8,361 nt of DNA from an uncultured Erysipelotrichaceae bacterium (GTDB lineage: Bacteria; Bacillota_I; Bacilli_A; Erysipelotrichales; Erysipelotrichaceae). The stretch covers positions 1 to 8,361 of the forward strand of contig OMUX01000043.1 in the NCBI GenBank assembly GCA_900314345.1, given 5' to 3'. The notes beneath the pieces were generated by a model that saw nothing but the letters and a program-made list of their open reading frames with translations, was not told where the DNA came from and did not search any database. Both the position numbers and the translations under genes were made by a program. Below are positions 1 to 6,184 of the stretch, in pieces. Position 1 is the first letter of the stretch. Each line of letters starts with the position of its first letter.

Positions 1-870
1 GCACTGGCAGAGAAGATGGCAAAGATGGAAGCTGGCAAGGAAAAGAAGAAGAAGTCCATCTGGGACAGACGTCTGGAAGACCTCGAGCTCCCTGGCTGGA
101 TGCAGATCTTCAACGACAACATGGTCTGCACCGGTATCATCATGCTGGTATTCTTCTCCATCATCCTGGTTGTTGTAGGCAAGCCTTACATTGTTGAACT
201 CGGCCTGATGAAGGAAGCTGACAGTTTCTTCTTCTACATTCTCTCCACTGCTCTGTCATTCGCTGCCAACCTGGCAATCCTGCAGCTTGGTGTCAGAACA
301 ATGGTTGCTGAGCTGACTGTATCCTTCAAGGGTATTTCCGACAAGGTACTGCCGTCCTCCGTTCCTGGCGTTGACTGCGCAGTATGCTACTCCTTCGGTT
401 CCCCGAACGCTGTTACCATCGGCTTCCTTGCAGGTTTCACAGGTGAACTGATCGCCATGCTCTGCCTGATTCTCTTCAAGAGTCCGACAATCGTCATCGC
501 AGCATTCATCCCGATGTTCTTCGATAACGCTACCATTGCTGTCTTCTGCAACAACAGAGGCGGCACAAAGGCAGCTTTCCTCTTCCCGTTCATCTCCGGT
601 CTGCTGCAGGTCTTCGGTTCTGCTCTGATCGCTACATGGACAGGCCTGGCTCAGTTCGGCGGATACCTCGGTATGTGGGACTGGGCAGTTGTATGGCCGG
701 TATTCACAGTCGTCATGAAGTTCCTCGGCTGGATCGGTCTGGCTCTGGTCATCGTCTTCCTCGTTGCCATCCCGCAGCTGCAGTACAAGAAGGATCCTGA
801 GCACTACTTCATGGTTGTTGAGGACTGGGATAAGTACAAGGAAGAAAAAGGTATCGTCATTGAGTATTAA
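1..870 (+). CDS. ulaA: PTS ascorbate-type EIIC permease, C-terminal part (5' end outside window)
   Basis: Membrane permease of an ascorbate/SgaT-type phosphotransferase system, which moves the sugar across the membrane while EIIB phosphorylates it. The frame is open from base 1, so the gene begins upstream; about 289 residues are visible against roughly 465 in E. coli UlaA. A Lys-rich cytoplasmic linker is followed by LELPGWMQIFNDN, matching the LKLPGWLNIFHDN stretch of E. coli UlaA as I recall it. Then come several hydrophobic helices and the family signatures GVRTMVAEL, VDCAVCYSF, PNAV and FIPMFFDNATIAVF. The acidic, tyrosine-containing tail ends in three consecutive in-frame stops, TAA TGA TAG, at 868-876. 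Every Phe codon I read is TTC, suggesting high expression. The EIIB gene follows after 38 bases. The fold is clear; ascorbate as substrate is only the family default, and related permeases may carry other sugars. Confidence 0.9.
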   Translation, partial: ALAEKMAKMEAGKEKKKKSIWDRRLEDLELPGWMQIFNDNMVCTGIIMLVFFSIILVVVGKPYIVELGLMKEADSFFFYILSTALSFAANLAILQLGVRTMVAELTVSFKGISDKVLPSSVPGVDCAVCYSFGSPNAVTIGFLAGFTGELIAMLCLILFKSPTIVIAAFIPMFFDNATIAVFCNNRGGTKAAFLFPFISGLLQVFGSALIATWTGLAQFGGYLGMWDWAVVWPVFTVVMKFLGWIGLALVIVFLVAIPQLQYKKDPEHYFMVVEDWDKYKEEKGIVIEY

Positions 871-908
871 TGATAGAATCTGAATAGAAGATCAGGAGGA
901 AAATTATC

Positions 909-1208
909 ATGGCAGTAAGTGTAATCGTTTGTTGCGCAAATGGCTCCGGTACATCTCTGATGGCCGCAATGACACTCGAAAAGGCAGCGAAGGCTGAAGG
1001 CTGGAAGCTGACAAAGACACATCATTGCTCTCTTTCCGAAGGAAAGAATGCCGCTATGCAGTATGACATCGTCCTCTGCCCGCAGAACTTCACGAACATG
1101 TTCGCAGCAGCTGCAGCCAAGGGAACCACAGTCATCGGACTGCGCAACGTCATGTCCCAGAAGGAAATCACCGAAAAGATGAATGCCTGCGGACGTGATC
1201 TGAAGTAA
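909..1208 (+). CDS. ulaB: PTS ascorbate-type EIIB component
   Basis: Small cytoplasmic phosphocarrier of 99 residues, the usual size for stand-alone EIIB proteins of the ascorbate/galactitol type. It accepts phosphate from EIIA on a cysteine and passes it to the sugar bound by EIIC. The N-terminal beta strand leads into CCANGSGTS; Cys9 of the C-x-N-G-x-G loop is the expected phosphorylated residue, with Cys8 next to it. The start has a strong Shine-Dalgarno AGGAGGA at 894-900, eight bases before the ATG. It lies directly behind the EIIC gene, so the two should be co-translated partners. No EIIA gene is visible after it; it is probably upstream of the window or supplied from elsewhere. Assignment to the family is firm; substrate specificity is unknown. 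Confidence 0.9.
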   Translation: MAVSVIVCCANGSGTSLMAAMTLEKAAKAEGWKLTKTHHCSLSEGKNAAMQYDIVLCPQNFTNMFAAAAAKGTTVIGLRNVMSQKEITEKMNACGRDLK

Positions 1209-1267
1209 GAAAAACAGAATCGAATCGAAAGGTCCACTGAACCGGATCCGTATTCCGTAGCAAAAGG

Positions 1268-1325
1268 AAACCTCTCTTGTCTGGTGGACTGTACCATCCT
1301 GTTACAAGGAGAGGTTTCTTTTCTC
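1268..1325 (+). terminator. Long hairpin with T-rich tail between EIIB and transketolase genes; terminator or attenuator
   Basis: The left arm AAACCTCTCTTGT (1268-1280) pairs with ACAAGGAGAGGTTT (1304-1317) with one bulged base. An inner stem GGTGG (1283-1287) with CCATC (1294-1298), one G-U pair included, extends the structure. The right arm runs into TTTCTTTTCTC (1315-1325). This fits an intrinsic terminator. Only 24 bases separate the tail from the transketolase start codon and no clear promoter is visible there, so some read-through, or an attenuation role, is likely. Confidence 0.65.
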
Positions 1326-1349
1326 AGCAGAAAATGGAGATAGCAAGAA

Positions 1350-2165
1350 ATGAACAATGAAGAACTGAAACAGCATGCCAGGAATATCCGCAGGAACATC
1401 ATCAAGGAAGTATACAATGCCCAGTCCGGACATCCGGGCGGAAGCCTTGGTGCTGCAGATATCCTGACAGAGCTCTACTTTGAAGTCATGGATATCACAC
1501 CGGAGAATGCCGGCACAAGAGACAGGGACAGATTCGTCCTTTCCAAGGGACATGTATCCCCGCTGCTGTATGCAGTATTGGCAGAGAAGGGCATCATTCC
1601 GGAAGAGGAGCTGATGACATTCCGCAAGCTTGACAGCAAGCTGCAGGGACATCCGAACATGAACTATGTCAAGGGTGTTGATATGTCCACAGGATCCCTG
1701 GGACAGGGACTGGCAGCCGCTGACGGCATGGCACTTGCCAATAAACTCGATGGCAATGATCACAGGATCTATGCCCTTGTGGGTGATGGTGAAAGTGAAG
1801 AAGGCGAGATCTGGGAAGCTGCCATGGCTGCCCATCACTACAAGAATGACAATCTGTGTGCAGTGATTGATGTCAACGGACTTCAGATTGACGGCAAGAC
1901 AGACGATGTCATCGGACCGAACCCTCTGGGAGATAAGTTTGCGGCATTCGGCTGGCATGTGATTGAAGTGAACGGACATGACTTTGATGAACTGAGAGCT
2001 GCCTTCAAGGAGGCTAAGGAAACCAAAGGTGTACCGACAGCCATCATTGCCCATACAGTGAAGGGCAAGGGCGTATCCTTCATGGAGAACCAGGCCGGCT
2101 GGCATGGCAAGGCACCGAATGAAGAGCAGTACAAGCAGGCACTTGCAGAACTGGAGGCTGAATAA
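1350..2165 (+). CDS. Split transketolase, N-terminal (TPP pyrophosphate-binding) subunit
   Basis: N-terminal half of a two-gene transketolase, a thiamine diphosphate (TPP) enzyme that moves two-carbon ketol units between ketose and aldose phosphates. Its 271 residues match the usual size of this half. Visible motifs in order are SGHPGGSLG (26-34), SKGHVSPLLYA (65-75), TGSLGQG (114-120), GDGESEEGEIWEAA (145-158, the TPP and metal motif), DVN (174-176), DG (181-182) and KGKGV (238-242). The ATG at 1350 has a GGAG at 1336-1339, ten bases upstream. The C-terminal half starts two bases after the stop, so both are one transcript and should form an A2B2-type enzyme. Downstream of an ascorbate-type PTS it would naturally consume a pentulose phosphate. 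Some split transketolases act on other ketose phosphates, for example apulose 4-phosphate, so the exact donor is open. Confidence 0.93.
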   Translation: MNNEELKQHARNIRRNIIKEVYNAQSGHPGGSLGAADILTELYFEVMDITPENAGTRDRDRFVLSKGHVSPLLYAVLAEKGIIPEEELMTFRKLDSKLQGHPNMNYVKGVDMSTGSLGQGLAAADGMALANKLDGNDHRIYALVGDGESEEGEIWEAAMAAHHYKNDNLCAVIDVNGLQIDGKTDDVIGPNPLGDKFAAFGWHVIEVNGHDFDELRAAFKEAKETKGVPTAIIAHTVKGKGVSFMENQAGWHGKAPNEEQYKQALAELEAE

Positions 2166-2167
2166 TC

Positions 2168-3091
2168 ATGGGCAAGGCAACAAGAGAAGCGTATGGAGAG
2201 GCTCTGGCAGAGCTGATCGTTGAGAATCCGAAGATCGTCGTGCTGGATGCAGACCTTGCAGGATCCACAAAGACAGGACTTGCCAAGAAGGCATGCCCGG
2301 AAAGATTCTTCGACATGGGTATCGCCGAAGCAGACATGATCGGCCATGCGGCAGGACTTGCAGCTTCGGGATATACAGCATTCGCAAGCTCCTTTGCAAT
2401 GTTCGCAAGCGGACGTGCATGGGAACAGATCAGGAACTCCGTTGCATACCCGCACCTGAACGTGAAGGTATGTGCAACCCATGCAGGAATCAGTGTCGGT
2501 GAAGATGGTGTTTCCCATCAGGCCATTGAAGATATTGCACTGATGCGTGTGATTCCGGGCATGGAAGTCTATGTACCGTGTGATGCGGCAGAGACCAAGG
2601 CAGTGATCCGCTACGTAGCATCCACAAACAAGCCGGCATATGTCAGACTTGGAAGAAGCGGTGTCGAGGATGTGTACAGCGAAGACACGAAGTTTGACTT
2701 CTCCAAGGTCAGGGTTGTCAGAGAAGGTACAGACGCTGTTGTATTTGCGTGCGGCATGGAAGTACAGGCAGCTCTTGAAGCAGCGAAGAAGCTGGAAGCT
2801 GAAGGCGTAAGCCTGGAAGTCGTTGATGTATGTGCTATCAAGCCGGCAGATGAATCCGGTATTGTGGAGATCCTGAAGAAGTTCGACAAGGTATTCACAG
2901 CAGAAGAGCACAGTGTGATCGGCGGACTTGGCGGACTGATTGCGGAAGTATCCACAGCAAACGAACCGAAGAAGATCCACCGCATGGGCATCAAGGACAG
3001 ATATGCAGAGTCTGGCGAGGCATCTGCACTGATGCACAAGTACGGTCTGGATGGTGAAGGACTGTACAAGGAAATCAAGGAAAATCTTTGA
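2168..3091 (+). CDS. Split transketolase, C-terminal (Pyr and regulatory domain) subunit
   Basis: C-terminal half of the transketolase, 307 residues, containing the pyrimidine-binding domain and the C-terminal domain. FFDMGIAEADMIGHAAGLA (47-65) carries the Glu (E54) that activates the cofactor aminopyrimidine. The segment 110-127, GEDGVSHQAIEDIALMR, includes the conserved His117 region, and PAYVRLGRS (156-164) is typical phosphate-site sequence. TAEEHSVIGGLGG (244-256) marks the C-terminal domain. The start uses GGAGG at 2153-2157, inside the end of the upstream gene, ten bases before the ATG; the genes are two bases apart. It is followed by a terminator hairpin at 3100-3131, which closes the operon. 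The two halves together equal a full-length transketolase minus linkers. No broken motif was seen. Confidence 0.93.
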   Translation: MGKATREAYGEALAELIVENPKIVVLDADLAGSTKTGLAKKACPERFFDMGIAEADMIGHAAGLAASGYTAFASSFAMFASGRAWEQIRNSVAYPHLNVKVCATHAGISVGEDGVSHQAIEDIALMRVIPGMEVYVPCDAAETKAVIRYVASTNKPAYVRLGRSGVEDVYSEDTKFDFSKVRVVREGTDAVVFACGMEVQAALEAAKKLEAEGVSLEVVDVCAIKPADESGIVEILKKFDKVFTAEEHSVIGGLGGLIAEVSTANEPKKIHRMGIKDRYAESGEASALMHKYGLDGEGLYKEIKENL

Positions 3092-3099
3092 TTGAGATT

Positions 3100-3131
3100 A
3101 AGCAGGAGGCTGCGTGCTTCTTGCTTTTCTT
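3100..3131 (+). terminator. Intrinsic terminator of the PTS-transketolase operon
   Basis: AAGCAGGAGGC (3100-3110) pairs with GCTTCTTGCTT (3116-3126) as an 11-bp stem with two G-U pairs and a five-base loop TGCGT. It is followed by TTCTT, giving a TTTTCTT run at 3125-3131. It begins eight bases after the transketolase stop codon. Confidence 0.7.
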
Positions 3132-3144
3132 GCGCCTGTTGATT

Positions 3145-3186
3145 TATTTGACATAACGCAAAATATATTTTTCGTTATGTCAAATA
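3145..3186. promoter_or_regulatory. 42-bp near-perfect palindrome, likely operator of the kinase/HTH module
   Basis: The outer arms TATTTGACATAACG (3145-3158) and CGTTATGTCAAATA (3173-3186) are exact reverse complements over 14 bases. The centre AAAATATATTTT (3160-3171) is itself a perfect palindrome, so the only mismatch in 42 bases is C3159 against T3172. The site is far more A+T rich than its surroundings. It ends just before the extended -10 element of the kinase gene and covers where the -35 box would lie, the position expected for a repressor or activator binding site. It has no T tract after it, which argues against a terminator. TTGACA occurs in both arms but has no correctly spaced -10 box. 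Which protein binds is unknown; the helix-turn-helix protein encoded at 3992-4786 is the obvious candidate. Confidence 0.75.
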
Positions 3187-3202
3187 TGATATGATACAGA
3201 CG
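3187..3202 (+). promoter_or_regulatory. Extended -10 promoter for the kinase gene
   Basis: TGATATGAT at 3187-3195 fits the extended -10 form TGnTATnAT with one deviation. An overlapping TATGAT lies at 3185-3190. The -35 position 17 bases upstream (ATTTTT, 3167-3172) is poor, as is common with extended -10 promoters, and falls inside the palindrome. The start of transcription would be near 3197-3203, leaving a leader of only about 8-14 bases before the ATG at 3211 and just a weak purine-rich GAAGAG as ribosome site. Predicted by eye only. Confidence 0.5.
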
Positions 3203-3210
3203 AAGAGAAT

Positions 3211-4020
3211 ATGAAAGATCTATATACAGAAATCAAGGATTTCAGATATCTGAACTGGACGAGAATCCGGAGTTCTTCCGGTACTGCAGGTTCTTATCTG
3301 AAAGCATATGAAACAATCAACGGCAGAAAGATGTACTACAAGCTTTCTGCCTATGATTCCGTGAACGGCATTACCGGACATGAATGTGTGAATGAGCTGA
3401 TTGTTTCGAGACTGCTGGATGTTCTTGGCATCGAACATCTTTCCTATCAGCTGATGCATGGCATTGTAAGAATTGACGGCAGGGATGATGAAACCTGGAT
3501 CTGTGCTTCCTGGGATTATAAGCAGCCTGGTGAAAGCAAAATGGCACTGGATGATTTCTATGACCTGAATAAACAGGCAGGAGAAACGCCGATGGAATTC
3601 TGTGTGCGGATGGGCTGGCAGGATTATATCCAGGAGATGCTGGTGGTGGACTACCTGATTCTCAACAGAGACCGGCATGGCGCAAACATGGAAGTGCTGA
3701 GAGACAGGAAAGGAAATGTGCGTCTTGCACCATTGTTTGATCATGGTCTTTCTCTTCTGTATTCCTGCCATACGGAACGGGAAATCAAAGACTTTGATCT
3801 GATGGCAGATAAGCCTGTGCAGTGTTTTGTCGGTTCTCGCTCAGCAAAGGAAAACCTGAAGCTGATCACATCTCCTCCTGTGGTCCGTGTGCTGGAAGAA
3901 AGGGACAGGAGCTTAATCATGAACGGACTGGATGCGGTGATTCCAAAGACGCTTCAGGATGCCATGTGGAATATGATATGGGAAAGATGGTGTGTGTATG
4001 AGGACATGCGCGATCATTGA
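3211..4020 (+). CDS. Stand-alone HipA-like Ser/Thr kinase (HipA_C / CtkA-type)
   Basis: A 269-residue protein with the features of the HipA C-terminal kinase fold. SSSGTAGSYLKA (21-32) resembles the Gly/Ser-rich ATP loop. K44 in MYYKLS is a candidate ATP-anchoring lysine, and E62 in HECVNEL a possible helix-C glutamate. DYLILNRDRHGANMEVL (147-163) supplies the catalytic loop, with D154 as likely base and N159 as metal ligand. APLFDHGLSLL (173-183) gives the metal-binding Asp D177. Classical HipA toxins are about 440 residues with an extra N-terminal domain, which is absent here, so it is closer in plan to HipT or H. pylori CtkA. In the family such kinases phosphorylate proteins, for example HipA on glutamyl-tRNA synthetase; the target here is unknown. 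The partner gene starts inside its last 29 bases. All catalytic residues appear intact. The start is chosen because later ATGs would remove the ATP loop. Confidence 0.8.
   Translation: MKDLYTEIKDFRYLNWTRIRSSSGTAGSYLKAYETINGRKMYYKLSAYDSVNGITGHECVNELIVSRLLDVLGIEHLSYQLMHGIVRIDGRDDETWICASWDYKQPGESKMALDDFYDLNKQAGETPMEFCVRMGWQDYIQEMLVVDYLILNRDRHGANMEVLRDRKGNVRLAPLFDHGLSLLYSCHTEREIKDFDLMADKPVQCFVGSRSAKENLKLITSPPVVRVLEERDRSLIMNGLDAVIPKTLQDAMWNMIWERWCVYEDMRDH
3980..3986 (+). promoter_or_regulatory. Ribosome binding site deciding the HTH-protein start
   Basis: GGGAAAG at 3980-3986 is the only purine-rich site near the start. It is about five to eight bases from GTG 3992, depending on which bases pair, and over ten from ATG 3998, so the GTG start is favoured modestly. 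It lies inside the kinase coding sequence. Confidence 0.4.
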
Positions 4021-4786
4021 TGAGTCATTGCCGGGAAAGCCTGTTCTCGGTTATCTGTTCTGCTATCAGAACGGACAGGGATTTTCCATTGAAATTTCAG
4101 AGAATATTCCAGAGGAACAGCTGCCGCTGTTCCTGGCGTCCTTTGTTCAGAAAGGCATGTATACCGTCGGCCTGGAGTGGAGCCTGCGCTGGGTCCAGGC
4201 CAGAATCGTACCGACGGACAGGCAGAACCTTGGCTCTGTTCTGAAAGACAATGGTCTGAAGGAATATAATGAATACAGGCTGCTGATGATTGCCCAGGGA
4301 AGGTGTGCACAGGATGACTGCTGTGTCATGCCGGTGGAACTGACAGATCTTCCATCATGGGTGTATGAAAGGCTTGCGAAAAGAGTGAAGCGAGCGGTAT
4401 TGCTGCAGAATGACCGGCTGCTTGTTTCTTTTGAAGACAGCAGCGTCCGGCTGATTCCGGTCAGGAAAGTCATTGACGACAGCAGGCTGATCACTGATGA
4501 AGATATGCAGGTTCAGCCTGGCGGCTGCGGCATTGCGTTCTTCGGAAGCCAAAGTGCTGCATCGACAGAACTGCATGAAGAAGGTGAGCTGCTTTCCCTG
4601 AGAGATGAAGACCTTCTGAAACTCAGTGATCAGCTTCTTCTGGATACCAATGAAGTCTGCAGGCTGCTTGCCTGTTCCAGACAGCAGGTTGATTATCTCA
4701 TCAGAACAGGCCGCCTGCATCCTCTGCGCAGCAGCGGACGCATGCGGTTGTTTGACAGAAGTGAAGTACAGCATCTCAGCTGGTGA
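3992..4786 (+). CDS. Multi-domain protein with DUF2442-like middle and C-terminal excisionase-type HTH; partner of the kinase
   Basis: I do not recognise the whole 264-residue protein. Three regions can be seen. Residues 1-112 form an alpha/beta domain ending in RIVPTDRQNLGSVLKDNGL and GRCAQDD, which I cannot assign. Residues 132-190, starting KRAVLLQNDRLLVSFEDSSV and continuing to PGGCGIAFFGS, look like DUF2442, a small domain frequent in toxin-antitoxin-like neighbourhoods. Residues 214-262 (LLLDTNEVCRLLACSRQQVDYLIRTG, continuing to GRMRLFDRSEVQHL) form a MerR/excisionase-type winged helix-turn-helix with the usual arginine-rich wing. The gene overlaps the kinase gene by 29 bases in another frame, so translation is probably coupled. 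By analogy with HipBST it could neutralise the kinase and bind the palindrome at 3145-3186, but the gene order is reversed and the DNA-binding domain is at the C terminus. The start is GTG at 3992; ATG at 3998 is the alternative. Confidence 0.75.
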   Translation: MCMRTCAIIDESLPGKPVLGYLFCYQNGQGFSIEISENIPEEQLPLFLASFVQKGMYTVGLEWSLRWVQARIVPTDRQNLGSVLKDNGLKEYNEYRLLMIAQGRCAQDDCCVMPVELTDLPSWVYERLAKRVKRAVLLQNDRLLVSFEDSSVRLIPVRKVIDDSRLITDEDMQVQPGGCGIAFFGSQSAASTELHEEGELLSLRDEDLLKLSDQLLLDTNEVCRLLACSRQQVDYLIRTGRLHPLRSSGRMRLFDRSEVQHLSW

Positions 4787-4801
4787 AGAATAAATACAGA
4801 C

Positions 4802-4807
4802 AGGAGG
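4802..4807 (+). promoter_or_regulatory. Ribosome binding site deciding the garR start
   Basis: AGGAGG at 4802-4807 lies eight bases before ATG 4816. An upstream in-frame ATG at 4783 overlaps the preceding stop and would add 11 charged residues ahead of the Rossmann strand, so 4816 is taken as the true start. Confidence 0.85.
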
Positions 4808-4815
4808 AAGTTATC

Positions 4816-5709
4816 ATGAAAATCGGATTCATCGGTCTTGGCATCATGGGCAGGCCCATGGCCATCAATCTTGCAAAGGCAGGCTATGACCTGCTGGTCA
4901 GTGATCATCATGAAGAGCATATTGCGGCTGTGGAAGCTTTCGGGGGACATCGTGCGGATCCTGATGCTATTGCAAGGGAAGCGGATGTTCTCATGACGAT
5001 GCTGCCGGATTCCCCGCAGGTCAAGGATGTCATGCTTGGAGACAACGGGCTTGCCGTGAAGATGCATGCAGGACAGGTTTACATTGACTGCTCCAGCATC
5101 TCTCCGCTTGCTTCAAAGGAAGTAGCGGAAGCACTTGCAGAGAAAGGTGTTGAAATGCTGGATGCACCGGTATCCGGAGGAGAACCCAAGGCAATCGACG
5201 GTACACTGGCCTTCATGGTCGGGGGAAAGAAGGAAGTCTTTGAGAAATACAAACCATTGTTTGATGTGATGGGAAGCTCTGCGGTCTGGTGCGGTGAAGT
5301 TGGTGCAGGAAATACCACAAAGCTTGCCAATCAGGTGATTGTTGCTGCGAACATTGCGGCGGTTGCGGAAGGCTTCACGCTGGCTAAGATGGCAGGTGTG
5401 AATCCGGAAACGGTATATCAGGCCATCCGCGGAGGACTTGCCGGTTCCACGGTCATGGATGCCAAGGGACCGATGATGTTATCCGGGAATCTGGATCCAG
5501 GGTTCCGGATTGATCTTCACATCAAGGATCTCAACAATGCACTGCAGACAGGACATGCAAAGGGTGCGCCGCTTCCCTTGACGGCACAGGTCATGGAAAT
5601 GATGCAGTTCCTGCATGCCCATGGAGACGGCAGACTGGACCACAGTGCATTGTGCAGGTATTATGAACAGCTGACTGGCGTATCATTATCAGAAAAAGAA
5701 GGCAAATAA
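4816..5709 (+). CDS. garR: 2-hydroxy-3-oxopropionate (tartronate semialdehyde) reductase
   Basis: Cytoplasmic NAD(P)H-dependent enzyme of the beta-hydroxyacid dehydrogenase family that reduces tartronate semialdehyde to D-glycerate. It is 297 residues long, as in E. coli GarR. The N-terminal Rossmann motif is GFIGLGIMGRPMAINLAKAG (4-23). DAPVSGGEPKAIDGTLAFMV (116-135) is the substrate-loop signature. K169 in GNTTKLANQ is the catalytic lysine, and QAIRGGLAGSTVMDAK (202-217), DPGFRIDLHIKDL (227-239) and DHSAL (275-279) follow GarR closely. The neighbouring kinase/HTH genes have no known tie to glycerate metabolism, and no galactarate or glyoxylate carboligase gene is visible. Other family members such as 3-hydroxyisobutyrate dehydrogenase are less likely given the GarR-type C-terminal half. 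The next gene overlaps its stop by one base. Confidence 0.9.
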   Translation: MKIGFIGLGIMGRPMAINLAKAGYDLLVSDHHEEHIAAVEAFGGHRADPDAIAREADVLMTMLPDSPQVKDVMLGDNGLAVKMHAGQVYIDCSSISPLASKEVAEALAEKGVEMLDAPVSGGEPKAIDGTLAFMVGGKKEVFEKYKPLFDVMGSSAVWCGEVGAGNTTKLANQVIVAANIAAVAEGFTLAKMAGVNPETVYQAIRGGLAGSTVMDAKGPMMLSGNLDPGFRIDLHIKDLNNALQTGHAKGAPLPLTAQVMEMMQFLHAHGDGRLDHSALCRYYEQLTGVSLSEKEGK

Positions 5710-6131
5710 TGATGGAATACAGAAGGTTCAAGGACAAGGTTGTCGCAAGGCTGGATCCGGGTGAGGAAGTACTGGATTCAATCAGGAAGATTGCCAGTGA
5801 GGAAGATATTCAGACCGGCATGATCAACGGCTTGGGCGCAACGATGGACTATGATGTCAGCGTCTATGATCTCAATGAGAAGAAGTACTACCCTGTGCAT
5901 TGTGATGTACAGTCGGAAATCACTTCCCTGTTCGGAACAATTACAAGGAAAGACGGTGAGGTTTACCTGCATGTGCACATGCAGGCCATGGACAAAAACG
6001 GCAAGGCAATCGGCGGTCATCTTCTGAAGTGTGTCATCAATGCGACATGTGAGCTTGTCATTGATGTCATTGACGGAAGTGTCGGCAGGAAGGTTGATGA
6101 AGCAACCGGCCTGACGGTCATGGCATTCTGA
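5709..6131 (+). CDS. PPC/DUF296-domain protein
   Basis: A 140-residue single-domain protein of the PPC family (plants and prokaryotes conserved, DUF296), which forms trimers in solved bacterial structures; in plants the domain is attached to AT-hook DNA-binding proteins. Family marks are the early GMINGLGAT (37-45), the VSVYDLNEKKYY strand (50-61), LHVHMQAMD (87-95) and IGGHLLKC (101-108). His88, His90 and His104 are possible metal ligands. There is no AT-hook and no other domain. The start ATG shares its first base with the final base of the garR stop (TAATG). A GAAGG at 5698-5702 serves as ribosome site; the second ATG at 5712 is an equal alternative. Tight linkage to garR suggests one transcript, but the biochemical function is unknown. 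Confidence 0.85.
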   Translation: MMEYRRFKDKVVARLDPGEEVLDSIRKIASEEDIQTGMINGLGATMDYDVSVYDLNEKKYYPVHCDVQSEITSLFGTITRKDGEVYLHVHMQAMDKNGKAIGGHLLKCVINATCELVIDVIDGSVGRKVDEATGLTVMAF

Positions 6132-6184
6132 TTGCAATCTTCTGATAACTGCGTAAAATGGCATTGCTGTGAAGGAGGAAAGGC

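Noticed and set aside
1..870. EIIC gene as a truncated pseudogene
   Set aside because: It is short only because the window begins inside it; the frame is open to base 1 and the family motifs are intact.
1231..1325. T-box or PTS-type antiterminator (RAT) element before transketolase
   Set aside because: The T-box antiterminator consensus (AGGGTGGTACCGCG-like) and the BglG/LicT RAT consensus are not present; only a hairpin and a short alternative pairing can be shown.
1302..3037. Long minus-strand open frames opposite the transketolase genes (1302-2105 and 1883-3037)
   Set aside because: They lie entirely opposite well-conserved transketolase halves, have odd Cys- and His-rich compositions, overlap each other and match no family. 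They are by-products of codon bias.
3148..3176. TTGACA at 3148-3153 as the -35 box of the kinase promoter
   Set aside because: The sequence 17 bases downstream is TTCGTT, not a -10 box, and the good -10 candidates are over 30 bases away. TTGACA is better read as part of the palindrome arm.
3211..4020. Kinase as a fragment of a full-length HipA broken by frameshift
   Set aside because: No HipA N-terminal sequence is found in any frame of the short upstream gap, the promoter sits directly before the ATG, and the catalytic motifs are complete.
4783..4815. Upstream ATG at 4783 as the garR start
   Set aside because: It has no spaced ribosome site and adds residues absent from the family; ATG 4816 has a perfect AGGAGG and starts right at the Rossmann strand.
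6132..6184. Promoter for tcdA (TTGCAA at 6133-6138 with TAAAAT at 6154-6159)
   Set aside because: The spacer is only 15 bases and the -35 match is imperfect; not strong enough to list.
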